A DNA stretch of 64,000 nt, taken from positions 3,844,001 to 3,908,000 of the forward strand of contig NZ_CP067394.1 in assembly GCF_004210215.2 (NCBI RefSeq), written 5' to 3'. Source of the stretch: Cryobacterium sp. SO1. GTDB lineage: Bacteria; Actinomycetota; Actinomycetes; Actinomycetales; Microbacteriaceae. A model generated the notes under the pieces. That model was not told the DNA's origin. It did no database searches and saw nothing but the letters and a program-made list of their open reading frames with translations. Below are positions 45,112 through 54,600 of the stretch, in pieces (position 1 is the stretch's first letter; every line of letters starts with the position of its first letter). The translations under genes and the position numbers were made by a program.

Positions 45112-45510
45112 ATGCCAACGGATGACGCACCAGCCACGATGCACATCGGCGAGCTGGCCGACCGTACCGGACTCTCGCTGCGCACAATCCGGCACTACGA
45201 CGAGGTGGGGCTGCTCAAACCCTCCGGCCGCACCGATGGTGGCTTCCGGCTTTACACCGCGGTGGACCTGGACCGCCTCATCCTCATCCGCCGAATGAAG
45301 CCGCTCGGCTTCTCGCTGGAGGAGATGATGGCCTTGCTGAGGACCATCGACACGCTCGATGCCGGGGACGCATCGGGCAGGGACGGCGTGCTCGCCGACC
45401 TGGCGTCATTCGTTTCCCAGGCCGAGGAACGTCGGCGGAAGCTGGCCGAGCAGCTCGCCATGGCCGACGAGTTCCTCGACCTCCTGCGCCGGCGCGGCCG
45501 CGCCGTGTGA
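45112..45510 (+). CDS. MerR-family transcriptional regulator
   Basis: A 132-residue activator. The HTH reads MHIGELADRTGLSLRTIRHYDEVGLLKPSGRTDGGFRLY-like, followed by DLDRLILIRRMKPLGFSLEEM and a dimerisation coiled-coil (about 75-125). The effector domain is short and lacks a Cys-rich metal loop. The HAD-OsmC gene starts 27 bases downstream on the same strand, so it is the likely target. Confidence 0.9.
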   Translation: MPTDDAPATMHIGELADRTGLSLRTIRHYDEVGLLKPSGRTDGGFRLYTAVDLDRLILIRRMKPLGFSLEEMMALLRTIDTLDAGDASGRDGVLADLASFVSQAEERRRKLAEQLAMADEFLDLLRRRGRAV

Positions 45511-45537
45511 TACCCGCCGAACGAGAGGAACCGCCCC

Positions 45538-46728
45538 ATGCCCAACACCACCCCCGCCGTGATCGTCTTCGACGTCAATGAAACGCTCTCGGATCTCTCG
45601 GGCCTGAAGGCCCGGTTCGTGCAGGTCGGCGCACCCGCCCATCTGGCCACCGCGTGGTTCGCCGCGGTGCTGCGGGACGGTTTCGCCCTCGCCGTGGCGG
45701 GCGGCGCGGCCCCCTTCGCGGTGATCGGCTCCGAGCTTCTCCGCGAGGTGCTGCGCGACATTCCTCTCCAGCGAAGCACCACCGAGGCCGTGGAGCACAT
45801 CATGGCCGGGTTCGGGCTGCTGGCACTGCACCCCGATGTACCCGAGGGCGTGCGCGCCCTGACCGGCACCGGGATGCGCCTGGTCACGCTGTCGAACGGG
45901 TCCGCCGAGGTGGCCAGGTCTCTGCTGGCCGCGGCCGAGCTCGAGAGCCACTTCGAGGCGCTGCTCAGCGTCGAGGAGGCCGGGGCGTGGAAGCCGATGC
46001 GGGCCGCGTACGACTACGCGGCAGAGGCGTGCGGCGTGCGGCCGGCCGAGCTGTTGCTCGTGGCGGTGCACCCGTGGGACATCCACGGTGCCGCGGAGGC
46101 CGGTCTGGCCACCGCTTGGCTGAACCGCGGCGGCGACACCTACCCGAGCTACTTCACGGCCCCCGACTACACGGTCACCCGCCTGGCGGAGCTGGCCACA
46201 GTGCTGGCGGATGCGCCGGACGCGGTTGCAGCATGGGACACCACGACAGACGCTCACGCGGACTCGACCCCGGACGACCCGGCCGACGGTCTCGTCGTGG
46301 TGACCGAGAGCGGAACGGGCGGCTACGCCCAGCAGATCACGGTGGGCCCGCACCGGCTCACCGCCGACGAGCCCCGGCCCATCGGCACCGACACCGGGCC
46401 GTCCCCGTACGACCTGGTGCTGGCCGGCCTCGGCGCCTGCACATCGATGACCGTGCGTATGTACGCGGAGCGCAAGAAGTGGCCGCTGGAAAAAGTCACC
46501 GTGACCCTCCGGCACCACCGGGTGCACGCCAAGGACTGCGCGGACTGTGAGACCGTGGTGGGGCAGATCGACCACATCGAACGGGTTCTCCGGTTCGAGG
46601 GAGACCTTGATGAGGAACAGCGTCGGCGGCTGGCCGAGATCGCCGACAAATGCCCCGTGCACCGCACGCTGCACTCGGAGATCGTCGTGCACACCACCGT
46701 GCAGGACGCGGCGCCCGCACGACCCTGA
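45538..46728 (+). CDS. HAD (haloacid dehalogenase type II)-OsmC fusion protein
   Basis: A 396-residue two-domain protein. Residues 1-~230 form a type [23 protein letters not shown] (nucleophile Asp), TLSNGSAEV (Thr/Ser motif II), [12 protein letters not shown] (Lys motif III) and [23 protein letters not shown]. Residues ~255-390 form an OsmC/Ohr-like domain with [23 protein letters not shown] and KCPVHRTL, keeping both redox cysteines. OsmC proteins reduce organic peroxides. The two activities may act in sequence on one toxic compound, or one may be regulatory. It follows a MerR regulator. Confidence 0.87.
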   Translation: MPNTTPAVIVFDVNETLSDLSGLKARFVQVGAPAHLATAWFAAVLRDGFALAVAGGAAPFAVIGSELLREVLRDIPLQRSTTEAVEHIMAGFGLLALHPDVPEGVRALTGTGMRLVTLSNGSAEVARSLLAAAELESHFEALLSVEEAGAWKPMRAAYDYAAEACGVRPAELLLVAVHPWDIHGAAEAGLATAWLNRGGDTYPSYFTAPDYTVTRLAELATVLADAPDAVAAWDTTTDAHADSTPDDPADGLVVVTESGTGGYAQQITVGPHRLTADEPRPIGTDTGPSPYDLVLAGLGACTSMTVRMYAERKKWPLEKVTVTLRHHRVHAKDCADCETVVGQIDHIERVLRFEGDLDEEQRRRLAEIADKCPVHRTLHSEIVVHTTVQDAAPARP

Positions 46729-46732
46729 GTCG

Positions 46733-47959
46733 TTACGCGCGGGTGGACTCGAGTCGCCTCACGGTGTCGGTCAGTACCGATGCGACCGTGGGCGTGGCGG
46801 CGACGGCGGCGAGACGTTCGGCCAGTCCGAGCGCAGCCCTGACCACCAGCGGATGGTCCAGGCCGTACGTTTCCACGCCACCGAAGACATCTGCAATGAG
46901 GTCCTCCGGCGTGGGCCAGTGCAGCAGCACGCGCAGGCGTCCGGCGTCGTCCGTGAGGCCGGTGGCGGCCGGCTCGCGACTGAGCACAGGCACGAGTGCG
47001 GTGGCGGCCAGGTCCAGAGCGGTCACGGCCGTGTAGGGGTCGTTGGAGCCGGAGGCCAGTCCGCGCACCGCCACCTCGACCAACTGCTGCACGGCGAACC
47101 GCACGTCTTGATGCGGGGTGCGCGCGACCCCGAGGGTGAAGGCCGCGCGCACGGCATCCGCTACCTCGTCGGCGGGGTGGCCAGGTGACACGCGCACGAG
47201 GTCCTCGCCGGCAATTCTGTGCACACCCGGCATGGCGACGACATCGATGACGCAGTCGTGGGCCCGGGCGATCTCGCAGAGAGCGGCCAGGTCGATCCTC
47301 TCGACGTATCCGTGGGTCGCGGCCGGCACGGCCTGCGCCGTCAGTACGGGCGGTACTGCGGCCTGCACGCTCTGCGCCCCGGGGTGGGCGGGATAGATCA
47401 GGTCGACTGCGCGGGTGAGGTCGGCCTGCACCCGACGCTGCAGGGTGGTGATCTGCACCGAGTCGGCGATGTGGTGGATGAAGAACACCAGGACGGCCAC
47501 ATTGAGGATGCCCAACAAGACGGCGATGTTGGTCGAGATAACGGGCACGAAATCGTTGCCGCCGTCTTCGACGGTTCGCACGGAGCGGAGCACCACGAGA
47601 GCGTAGAGAAAGGTGGCGGTAAAGGAGGCCAACACGAGTTGGTTCGCTCGGTCGGCGAGAAAGTTACGCACCAGACGCGGCCCGTACGTCGATGACGTCG
47701 TGGCCAACACCGAGATGGTGATCGAGAACGATGTCGCGGCCACCGTCAGCATGGAGGTGCCGATGATCTCGAGGATTGCCCGGCCGCCGCTGGCGCTGAG
47801 CACGTCGAGGAAGAGAACCCGACCGTCCCCGTCCGCCAGCAAGATCCTGTCGAGGGCCACGAGGGCTTCGGCCAGCACGATCGCGGCGAGGCCGAGCACA
47901 CCCGGCAGAAACCAGAAGGACTCCCGGCTGCGGAGCAAGAAGGAGCGCATCAGGGTCAC
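46733..47959 (-). CDS. DUF2254-family membrane protein
   Basis: A 408-residue protein. About four hydrophobic segments lie in the first 180 residues, including SMLTVAATSFSITISVLATTSSTYGPRLVRNFLADRANQ, the hallmark of DUF2254. The C-terminal half is soluble and carries the HHIADSVQI and VEIVSRALS-like segments (here VQQLVEVAVRGLASGSNDPYTA). The function is unknown. It converges with the HAD-OsmC gene and stands alone. Confidence 0.82.
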   Translation of the reverse strand: MTLMRSFLLRSRESFWFLPGVLGLAAIVLAEALVALDRILLADGDGRVLFLDVLSASGGRAILEIIGTSMLTVAATSFSITISVLATTSSTYGPRLVRNFLADRANQLVLASFTATFLYALVVLRSVRTVEDGGNDFVPVISTNIAVLLGILNVAVLVFFIHHIADSVQITTLQRRVQADLTRAVDLIYPAHPGAQSVQAAVPPVLTAQAVPAATHGYVERIDLAALCEIARAHDCVIDVVAMPGVHRIAGEDLVRVSPGHPADEVADAVRAAFTLGVARTPHQDVRFAVQQLVEVAVRGLASGSNDPYTAVTALDLAATALVPVLSREPAATGLTDDAGRLRVLLHWPTPEDLIADVFGGVETYGLDHPLVVRAALGLAERLAAVAATPTVASVLTDTVRRLESTRA

Positions 47960-48022
47960 GACTTTCTGTGCGGACGAATGAGGTCCGTTCAGGTTAGCCG
48001 AGCCCCCTGGCCGTCGCCGGGC

Positions 48023-48544
48023 TCAGTGCACGCGAACGGCCTCGTTGTGCTCCACGAGGTGCCAGGTGGCGCCCTCGTCGTCACTCACCCAGCCTTCCCA
48101 GGTGTAGCCGTCCTCGGTGATCGAGGTGAAGTTCCAGCGCACCGGGCGGCCGTCGGTGCCGGTGCCGTCCTGGCGCAGGCCGTTGCGGTACGGGGTGGCG
48201 ACCAGGTGGCAGTATTCCCCGAGCGTGGGGGCGAAGTAGCTCACCCGCCAGGCGCCGGCCAGCTGGTCGTAGACGCGCACGGCCGTGGCCACGGTCTCGA
48301 AGCCCGACGGATGCGTGTCGCTGGCCACGACCTCCACGTCCTGCACCGCGCGCCCATCGAGGATGAACTGCACGATCCAGGTGAAGTCGCGTTCGGTCCA
48401 CTCGCCCGTGGCCTCGTCGAGCCGGCTGCCGTGCGCGGCCCAGGTGCCCACAAGCTGGCCGAATCGGCGCATGCGTCCGGGGTACTCCGGGGTGGGACCG
48501 TCGGCGATCAGCGCCTCGGCAAAGCGGGACTCTGAGTCGGTCAT
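48023..48544 (-). CDS. Hypothetical protein, lipocalin-like beta barrel
   Basis: A 173-residue soluble protein. After a helical start, strands such as FGQLVGTWAAHGSRLD, DFTWIVQFILDGRAVQDVEVV, WRVSYFAPTLGEYCHLVA and WEGWVSDDEGATWHLVEHNEAVRV are typical of small DUF1579- or THAP4-like beta barrels that bind hydrophobic or haem ligands. The recognition is by strand pattern only. ATG 48544 is chosen; upstream of it lies palindromic element copy 5. Confidence 0.45.
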   Translation of the reverse strand: MTDSESRFAEALIADGPTPEYPGRMRRFGQLVGTWAAHGSRLDEATGEWTERDFTWIVQFILDGRAVQDVEVVASDTHPSGFETVATAVRVYDQLAGAWRVSYFAPTLGEYCHLVATPYRNGLRQDGTGTDGRPVRWNFTSITEDGYTWEGWVSDDEGATWHLVEHNEAVRVH

Positions 48545-48588
48545 GCCCCCGATTTTACTGCCCCCACGTAAACGCCACGTTCCACATC

Positions 48589-48650
48589 CCGCGAACTGTG
48601 ACTTAAGCACCTAAAAACGCGCCCCAAATGGGCTTTTCTCTCAGTTCGCG
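48589..48650. repeat. Palindromic repeat element, copy 5
   Basis: Left arm CCGCGAACTGTGAC (48589-48602) and right arm CTCAGTTCGCG (48640-48650), with TTAAGC in the inner left arm. It is the most diverged copy on its right side. It lies between the dcd 3' end and the start of the beta-barrel gene. Confidence 0.75.
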
Positions 48651-48656
48651 AGGGGT

Positions 48657-49262
48657 TTAGGCGCCGAGGCTGCCGGCATCCGTTGCGGTCGTGTCGGTGC
48701 GGTGGAAGTTCAGGTGCGAGCGGGAGGCGGTGGGGCCGCGCTGGCCCTGGTAGCGGGAGCTGTAGGCGGCGGAGCCGTAGGGGTTCTCGGCCGAGGAGCT
48801 GAGCTGGAAGAAGCACAGCTGGCCGATCTTCATGCCCGGCCAGAGCTTGATCGGCAGGGTGGCGACGTTGCTCAGCTCCAGGGTGACGTGCCCGGTGAAG
48901 CCGGGGTCGATGAACCCGGCGGTGGAGTGGGTGAGCAGGCCCAGCCGGCCCAGCGAGCTCTTGCCCTCGAGCCGGGCGGCCACGTCATCGGGCAGGGTGA
49001 CGGCCTCGAAGGTGGCGCCGAGCACGAATTCGCCCGGGTGCAGGATGAAGGGTTCGTCGCCCTTGGCCTCGATCAGCCGGGTGAGTTCGGGCTGGTCCTC
49101 GGCCGGGTCGATGAACGGATACTTGTGGTTGTCGAACAACCTGAAGAACCGGTCCAGCCGCACGTCGATGCTCGACGGCTGGATCATCTCCGGGTCGTAG
49201 GGCGTGAGCGCAATGCGCTCAGCGTCGATCTGGGCCTTGATGTCACGATCCGAGAGAAGCAC
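48657..49262 (-). CDS. dcd: dCTP deaminase
   Basis: A 201-residue homotrimeric enzyme. It begins [17 protein letters not shown] and has the substrate motif [11 protein letters not shown], the active-site [31 protein letters not shown] and the C-terminal [21 protein letters not shown]. Actinobacterial members form dUMP directly from dCTP (bifunctional Dcd-Dut), which the [10 protein letters not shown] region fits. It supplies thymidylate precursors. It stands next to tRNA-Gly, the boundary of the integrated element. Confidence 0.96.
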   Translation of the reverse strand: MLLSDRDIKAQIDAERIALTPYDPEMIQPSSIDVRLDRFFRLFDNHKYPFIDPAEDQPELTRLIEAKGDEPFILHPGEFVLGATFEAVTLPDDVAARLEGKSSLGRLGLLTHSTAGFIDPGFTGHVTLELSNVATLPIKLWPGMKIGQLCFFQLSSSAENPYGSAAYSSRYQGQRGPTASRSHLNFHRTDTTATDAGSLGA

Positions 49263-49329
49263 GCTGCCAGCCTATCGGCGCAAGTCTTGATAGGCTGGCA
49301 CGGTTCCATGCGGCTTCGGCGGCTTGGAC

Positions 49330-49359
49330 GCGCGGATGTAGTTCGCGCGGATGTAGTTC
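49330..49359 (+). repeat. 15-bp direct repeat of the tRNA 5' end
   Basis: GCGCGGATGTAGTTC occurs twice in tandem (49330-49344, 49345-49359). The second copy contains the 5' end of tRNA-Gly; the first is a duplication of it. This duplicates the acceptor strand and the start of the D arm just upstream of the gene. Confidence 0.85.
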
Positions 49360-49420
49360 AATGGTAGAACTTCAGCTTCCCAAGCTGATAGCGCGGGTTC
49401 GATTCCCGTCATCCGCTCCA
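49347..49420 (+). tRNA. tRNA-Gly (anticodon CCC)
   Basis: A full cloverleaf can be drawn: acceptor GCGGATG / CATCCGC, D arm GTTC-AATGGTA-GAAC, anticodon stem TCAGC / GCTGA with loop TTCCCAA (CCC at the wobble-to-third positions), T arm with TTCGATT, and an encoded CCA. It reads GGG codons. An integrase gene follows it, so its 3' end is the likely attachment site of the element to the right. Confidence 0.95.
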
Positions 49421-49429
49421 CTGCATAAG

Positions 49430-49450
49430 CCCCGGTCAGCCGGGGTTTTT
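49430..49450 (+). terminator. Intrinsic terminator after tRNA-Gly
   Basis: CCCCGG-TCAG-CCGGGG followed by five T residues, nine bases after the tRNA CCA: a classical stem plus T-run. Confidence 0.85.
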
Positions 49451-49532
49451 GCATTTCGCTTGGTAGCGAATGCAATCGTGTTGGTCGATTTCGTGCCCTC
49501 CGCGTGCCCCTAGGTCCCGAAGACGGCGCTCG

Positions 49533-50723
49533 TCAGGCCGTTTTCGGAGGCCTGTTCATGCCAGTTCTCATGGCCGCGCTCATGCCGTCGGCGATGATCC
49601 TTCCGCGCTCCTCTGCCGCGTGCTGATACTTCATTGCAGCAGAGGAAGTTGAATGCCCAGCTCGGGCCATCAACTCGCGCACGGTGGCTCCACTCTGTGC
49701 GGCGAGGGTGAGCCCGCTGTGCCGGAGGTCGTGGAAGTGATACTGCCTCAGGTCGGTCGAATCACGGGACTTCTTGAAGGCGTGCTGGAGCTGTGCCCTC
49801 GTGAGGACCTTCCCGGTGGACCGTGTGAATAGTGGAGCTGCAGGCAGAGCCCGAGGGACCGACGCCAAGTACAGGATCATGGCCTCGACTGTAACAAGTG
49901 GCAGATCCACCGAACGGGTGTCCTCGGTCTTGGTCGGAGTGATGACCACCCCCGCCCGACGTGTCTGGACTGCCTGGCGAACGACCTTCAGGGTGCCCTT
50001 CTCCAGATCGAGATCTGAACGTCGGAGCGCAACGGCTTCACCGAGCCTGAGGTGCGCCCCAAAAGCCAGAGCGATGACTGGCTGCAGGTCGGCTGGATGG
50101 GACTCCAGAAGACGGGTGAAGTCCTCCATGGGCATGAATGGACGCTCTTCGGTGCGCACCATCCCAGCTCCGATGATCTGGCATGGGTTCGAGCCCACCA
50201 TCCCGTCGGTCTTCGCCGTGTTCATCACGCCCTTCAGGAAGGCGTAGGCCTGGCGCTGCCGGGTCTTCCCGGATGCCACGCGCTCGCCACCGTCTGCACG
50301 AGGTCGCGCGGCACGCTCTGCAAGTTCCTTTCCGAGCGCTGTGTACCAGCCTCTGACCATTGCAGGAGTGATCTGACCCACTGCCCTCTTCCCGATGTTC
50401 GGGGCGATATGGCGAACCAGCAAGTCTTCGTAAAGCTCGGTCGTGCGGATAGCCAGCTTGCCTCGACTCCCGCCGTTTTCAATCCACTCCTGGGCATAGA
50501 TGGCAAGGAGGCGCTCTCCTTTGCGGGGGTCGTGGTAGATGCCACGAGCCCGGTCGGACTGGACGTTGGCGATGTGCACATGTGCTTCCTTGGAGGTCTT
50601 GAACATGGTCGGGCCCGGCATCCGTGGGCCGCCGTCTTCTCTCGGGTATCGCGCCTGCCATCGTCCTGATTTGAGCTGGCGCACGGTCCCGAAGTTTGCT
50701 CGTGTCGTCTTGGGATTGTTCAT
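49533..50723 (-). CDS. Tyrosine-type site-specific integrase
   Basis: A 396-residue phage/ICE integrase. An N-terminal arm-type domain (about 10-60) is followed by a SAM-like core-binding domain (LAIYAQEWIENGGSR to MNTAKTDGMVGSNP) and the catalytic domain with Arg in AHLRLGEAVAL, HDLRHSG (His-x-x-Arg), GHSTSSAAMKYQHA with the nucleophilic Tyr. ATG 50723 has a GGAGGG ribosome site seven bases upstream, so it is preferred over 50738. It reads toward tRNA-Gly, its likely target. Confidence 0.93.
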   Translation of the reverse strand: MNNPKTTRANFGTVRQLKSGRWQARYPREDGGPRMPGPTMFKTSKEAHVHIANVQSDRARGIYHDPRKGERLLAIYAQEWIENGGSRGKLAIRTTELYEDLLVRHIAPNIGKRAVGQITPAMVRGWYTALGKELAERAARPRADGGERVASGKTRQRQAYAFLKGVMNTAKTDGMVGSNPCQIIGAGMVRTEERPFMPMEDFTRLLESHPADLQPVIALAFGAHLRLGEAVALRRSDLDLEKGTLKVVRQAVQTRRAGVVITPTKTEDTRSVDLPLVTVEAMILYLASVPRALPAAPLFTRSTGKVLTRAQLQHAFKKSRDSTDLRQYHFHDLRHSGLTLAAQSGATVRELMARAGHSTSSAAMKYQHAAEERGRIIADGMSAAMRTGMNRPPKTA

Positions 50724-50748
50724 GTCATTGCCCTCCATGCCTGTTATT

Positions 50749-50773
50749 CCTGATAGGTGGTACGCCTATCAGG
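50749..50773. promoter_or_regulatory. 25-bp perfect inverted repeat upstream of integrase
   Basis: CCTGATAGG-TGGTACG-CCTATCAGG, with 9-bp perfect arms, starts 26 bases upstream of the integrase start. It may be an operator controlling integrase expression, an Xis/Int binding site, or a hairpin in the integrase leader. Confidence 0.6.
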
Positions 50774-50907
50774 TCGCGAGAACCAAGGCTTTCCCCAGCG
50801 AAGGCCAAATTCACTAAGAAGTTGCAGATTGACCCCGGGAGACCGATAGCTAAGCCCGTCAAGGTTGCCGAGGAAGCGGAGCCGTCGATGGGGTTACGCC
50901 GAGTGAG

Positions 50908-51123
50908 TCATCCGTCTCCGGCATAGCCCCTAGCGAAGGTGGACCCCACGTAACGAAGAAGTCGAATCCATGCCCTGCGAGTCGTTGTGAGAAGAATCAA
51001 CAGCAGCAGTGGACCGAACCACCAGTGCGTCGCCACGTTCGTGACTAGTGCCTGATAGATCATGACCAGGCCGTCCCACCGTCCTTGCCACATCACCCCG
51101 CGAAGCTGAGACCAGTCGATCAT
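50908..51123 (-). CDS. Small membrane protein of the integrated element
   Basis: A 71-residue protein with one hydrophobic helix (HWWFGPLLLLILLTT) after a Trp-rich N-terminus (MIDWSQLRGVMWQGRWDGLV), and a basic C-terminus. Its ATG overlaps the stop of the upstream gene (ATGA), which supports it as real. No family is recognised. Confidence 0.5.
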   Translation of the reverse strand: MIDWSQLRGVMWQGRWDGLVMIYQALVTNVATHWWFGPLLLLILLTTTRRAWIRLLRYVGSTFARGYAGDG

Positions 51124-51473
51124 CTCGCTCCTCCCTCCGTCGTGTGGACACCCAGGTCATCTGTACCATCCGCCTCGGACATTTGCTTTGTAGAGGCAGG
51201 GACCGCAGTTCGTTCGAAAGTGACCCGCCTCCAGATGCTGACCACGCCGAACCGGTCAAACTCGGGGCGCTCCCGAACGTCGTCGGTTTGTTGGAGACCG
51301 TTTCCAACGCGCTGGACCCCCGACCCTTGGAGGTCCACTCGCGCAGCCCATTGGTGCACTGCGTCTTCGGGAGACTCCCACAGGTGATCATGATGGATCT
51401 CGTCGACGAGTGTGATGCTCGCTCCGTCCGCAGTGATGTAGCCCTCTTCATAGCGCGCAACCCATTCGCTCAT
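51120..51473 (-). CDS. Hypothetical protein of the integrated element
   Basis: A 117-residue soluble protein, acidic and Trp-rich at the N-terminus (MSEWVARYEEGYITADGASITLVDEIHHDHLW). No family is recognised. It overlaps the small membrane protein gene by four bases, so the two form a coupled pair between the integrase and the restriction-modification gene. Confidence 0.5.
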   Translation of the reverse strand: MSEWVARYEEGYITADGASITLVDEIHHDHLWESPEDAVHQWAARVDLQGSGVQRVGNGLQQTDDVRERPEFDRFGVVSIWRRVTFERTAVPASTKQMSEADGTDDLGVHTTEGGAR

Positions 51474-51664
51474 TGAGCCCTCCCTCTACGCAGGGTGCCA
51501 AAGCCTGTCCCTCTAAATGGCGACACTGGACAGATTGTGGACAGCCGGCCAGGCCGTCGACTTGTGGAGAAGGCTCCATGCCCGTTCGGGGGTACCGGGG
51601 CTACCAAGGTCGTCGTGAGCGACCGATACCTTGGCAGTACAGGCAATTTTGAAAGAGGCGCTAC

Positions 51665-54600
51665 ATGGTCGCGAGCATCCACGACATCCTTAATGAGCTG
51701 AGGTCCGTCTCTTACGACGAGCGTGACAAGGGTGACCGCTTTGAGCGGCTCATGCAGGCGTATCTCACGACGGAGCCGCAGTACGCGCAGCTTTACAGCG
51801 ATGTCTGGATGTGGACGCAATACCCTCAGCGCGGTACCAGGAAGGACACCGGCATCGACCTGGTTGCTCGCGCTCTTGACACGGGCGAGCTGACAGCGAT
51901 CCAGTGCAAATTCTTTGACCCGTCTACAACGGTCACCAAGCCAATGATCGACTCGTTCTTGGCTGCGTCTAGCAAGAACTTTGACGGCAAGCCGGAGTTC
52001 ACCGCGCGAGTGGTGATCTCGACGAGTGACACCTGGGGCAGCAACGCTGAGGATGCGATCGAGAATCAGAATCCGCCAGTGCAACGCCTGCGCGTTCAAG
52101 ATCTAGACGATTCATCCATCGACTGGGGACAGTTCTCTCTCAGCACGCCGGGGAGGCTAACGAAGAAGGCTACCAAGCAGCTGTTCCCTCACCAGGAGAA
52201 GGCAATCGCCAAGGTCGTGACCGGCTTCAAGTCGGCTGACCGAGGCAAGCTCATCATGGCCTGCGGCACGGGTAAGACCTTCACGAGCCTGAAGCTCGTC
52301 GAGCAGCTGGTTCCGCGCGGCGGCACTGTGCTGTTTCTAGTGCCGTCGATCTCGCTGCTGTCCCAGACTCTGAAGGAGTGGACAATCGAGTCCGCCATCC
52401 CGCTACGCTCTTTCGCGGTGTGCTCAGATGTCAGTGTCGGCAAGCGCAAGAACGACGAGGACATCCCTATCGCCGACCTCGCCTACCCAGCGACGACGAA
52501 CACCACCAAGTTAGTGGAAAAGTTCTCCGAAGTATCCGAGAGCTTCGACGGGATCACCGTGATCTTCTCGACCTACCAATCCATCGACGTGGTCGCTCAG
52601 GCGCAGGGCAAAGGCATCCCCGATTTCGACCTCATCGTCTGCGACGAGGCCCATCGCACCACAGGCGTGACCCTCGCGGGTGAAGAAGAATCGACGTTCG
52701 TCCGCGTTCACAACCAGAGTTATATGAAAGGCAAGAAGCGGCTCTACATGACCGCCACTCCGCGCATCTACGCAGATGCAAGCCGGTCGAAGGCTGAAGA
52801 GGCTGGGGCCGTGCTTACCGACATGGACAGCCCTGAGTTCTATGGCGAAGAGTTCCACAGACTCGGCTTCGGTGAAGCAGTCTCCATGGGTCGCCTCACC
52901 GACTACAAGGTGCTCGTTCTCGCCGTTGACGAGTCCTACATCTCCACGCGCTTCCAGCGTCTCCTGGCCGACGAGAACAACGAGTTGACCCTCGACGACG
53001 CGGCGAAGATCGTGGGCTGTTGGAACGGTCTCTCAAAGCGTTCTCTCACGCCGGAAGAGTTCGCCCTCGACCCGGAGCCGATGAAGCGAGCAGTCGCCTT
53101 CGCGCGGAATATCACGGAATCGAAGAAGATCGCCAACCTGTTCGAGCGGGTGGTCGAGGCCGAGATCGACGCGCTTGATGAAGACTCCGACTCTCTTCTT
53201 AGCGTTGAGGTTCACCACGTTGACGGCACCTACAACGTCCTGAATCGAAACAAGGAACTCGACTGGCTCAAGCAGGACCCCGGGGCGGGCAATGCTCGCA
53301 TCCTGACCAATGCCAAGGTCCTCTCTGAAGGCGTGGATGTCCCCGCCCTCGACGCGGTGATGTTTCTCAACCCCCGTGATTCCGTCGTCGATGTCGTCCA
53401 GTCGGTGGGCCGGGTGATGCGCAAGCTTGAAGGCAAGAAGTACGGGTACGTCATTCTGCCCATCGGGGTCCCTGCAGACATGGACCCCGCGACGGCTCTG
53501 AACGACAACAAGAAATACAAGGTCGTCTGGCAGGTGCTACAAGCTCTCCGCGCCCATGACGAACGCTTCGACGCGATGGTAAACAAGATTGACCTGACCA
53601 AGTCCACCCAGGGCAAGCTCTCCGTCATCGGCGTTGGAGGAGGCGGCAAGGGCGAAGACAAGGACAAAGAGGATATAAACAACGGGGCGGTCACCCTCGA
53701 CTTCCCTGCCCTCGACCAATGGCGAGACGCCATCCTCGCCAAGATCGTTCAGAAAGTCGGCGAGCGCCGCTATTGGGAGAACTGGGCAAAGGACGTGGCC
53801 GGCATCGCATCTGACCACATGACCCGCATCAAAGCCTTGGTTGAAGGCTCAGACGCTGCCTTGCATGACGAGTTCGCCAGGTTCCTCAAGGGTCTGCAAG
53901 ATAATCTAAATCCCTTCATCACGGAGCGCGATGCAATCGAGATGCTGTCCCAGCACCTCATCACCAAGCCTGTATTCGACGCCCTCTTTGAGAGCTATGC
54001 CTTCAGCGACCACAACCCCGTCTCGCAGGTCATGCAGCGAATGATCGACGCGCTGGAAGAACAGAACCTCGACAAGGAGACGGAAAAACTCAACAAGTTC
54101 TACGATTCCGTTCGCACCAGGGCTGCCGGAATCACGGATGCCTCGGCGAAGCAGCAGATCGTCAAGGAGCTGTACGAGAAGTTTTTCCAGACAGCGTTCT
54201 CAGGAACGAGCGACCGACTCGGCATCGTGTATACCCCGAACGAGATAGTCGACTTCATCATCCACTCCGTCGATGACGCCCTCAAGACTGAGTTCGGAGC
54301 CAGTCTCTCCGACAAGGGCGTCCACGTACTCGACCCGTTCACAGGCACGGGCACGTTCATCGTTCGTCTACTACAATCCGGCCTCATCAAACCCGAAGAC
54401 CTCGCCTACAAGTACCGATACGAGCTACACGCTAACGAACTCGTGTTGCTTGCGTATTACGTCGCCGCGATCAATATCGAGGAGACTTACCACGACCTCG
54501 CCGGTGGCGAGTATGTCCCGTTCGAAGGAATCGTCCTCACCGACACCTTCCAGATGAACGAGGCCGACGACGAACTCGACAACCACGGCGTCTTCCCGGA

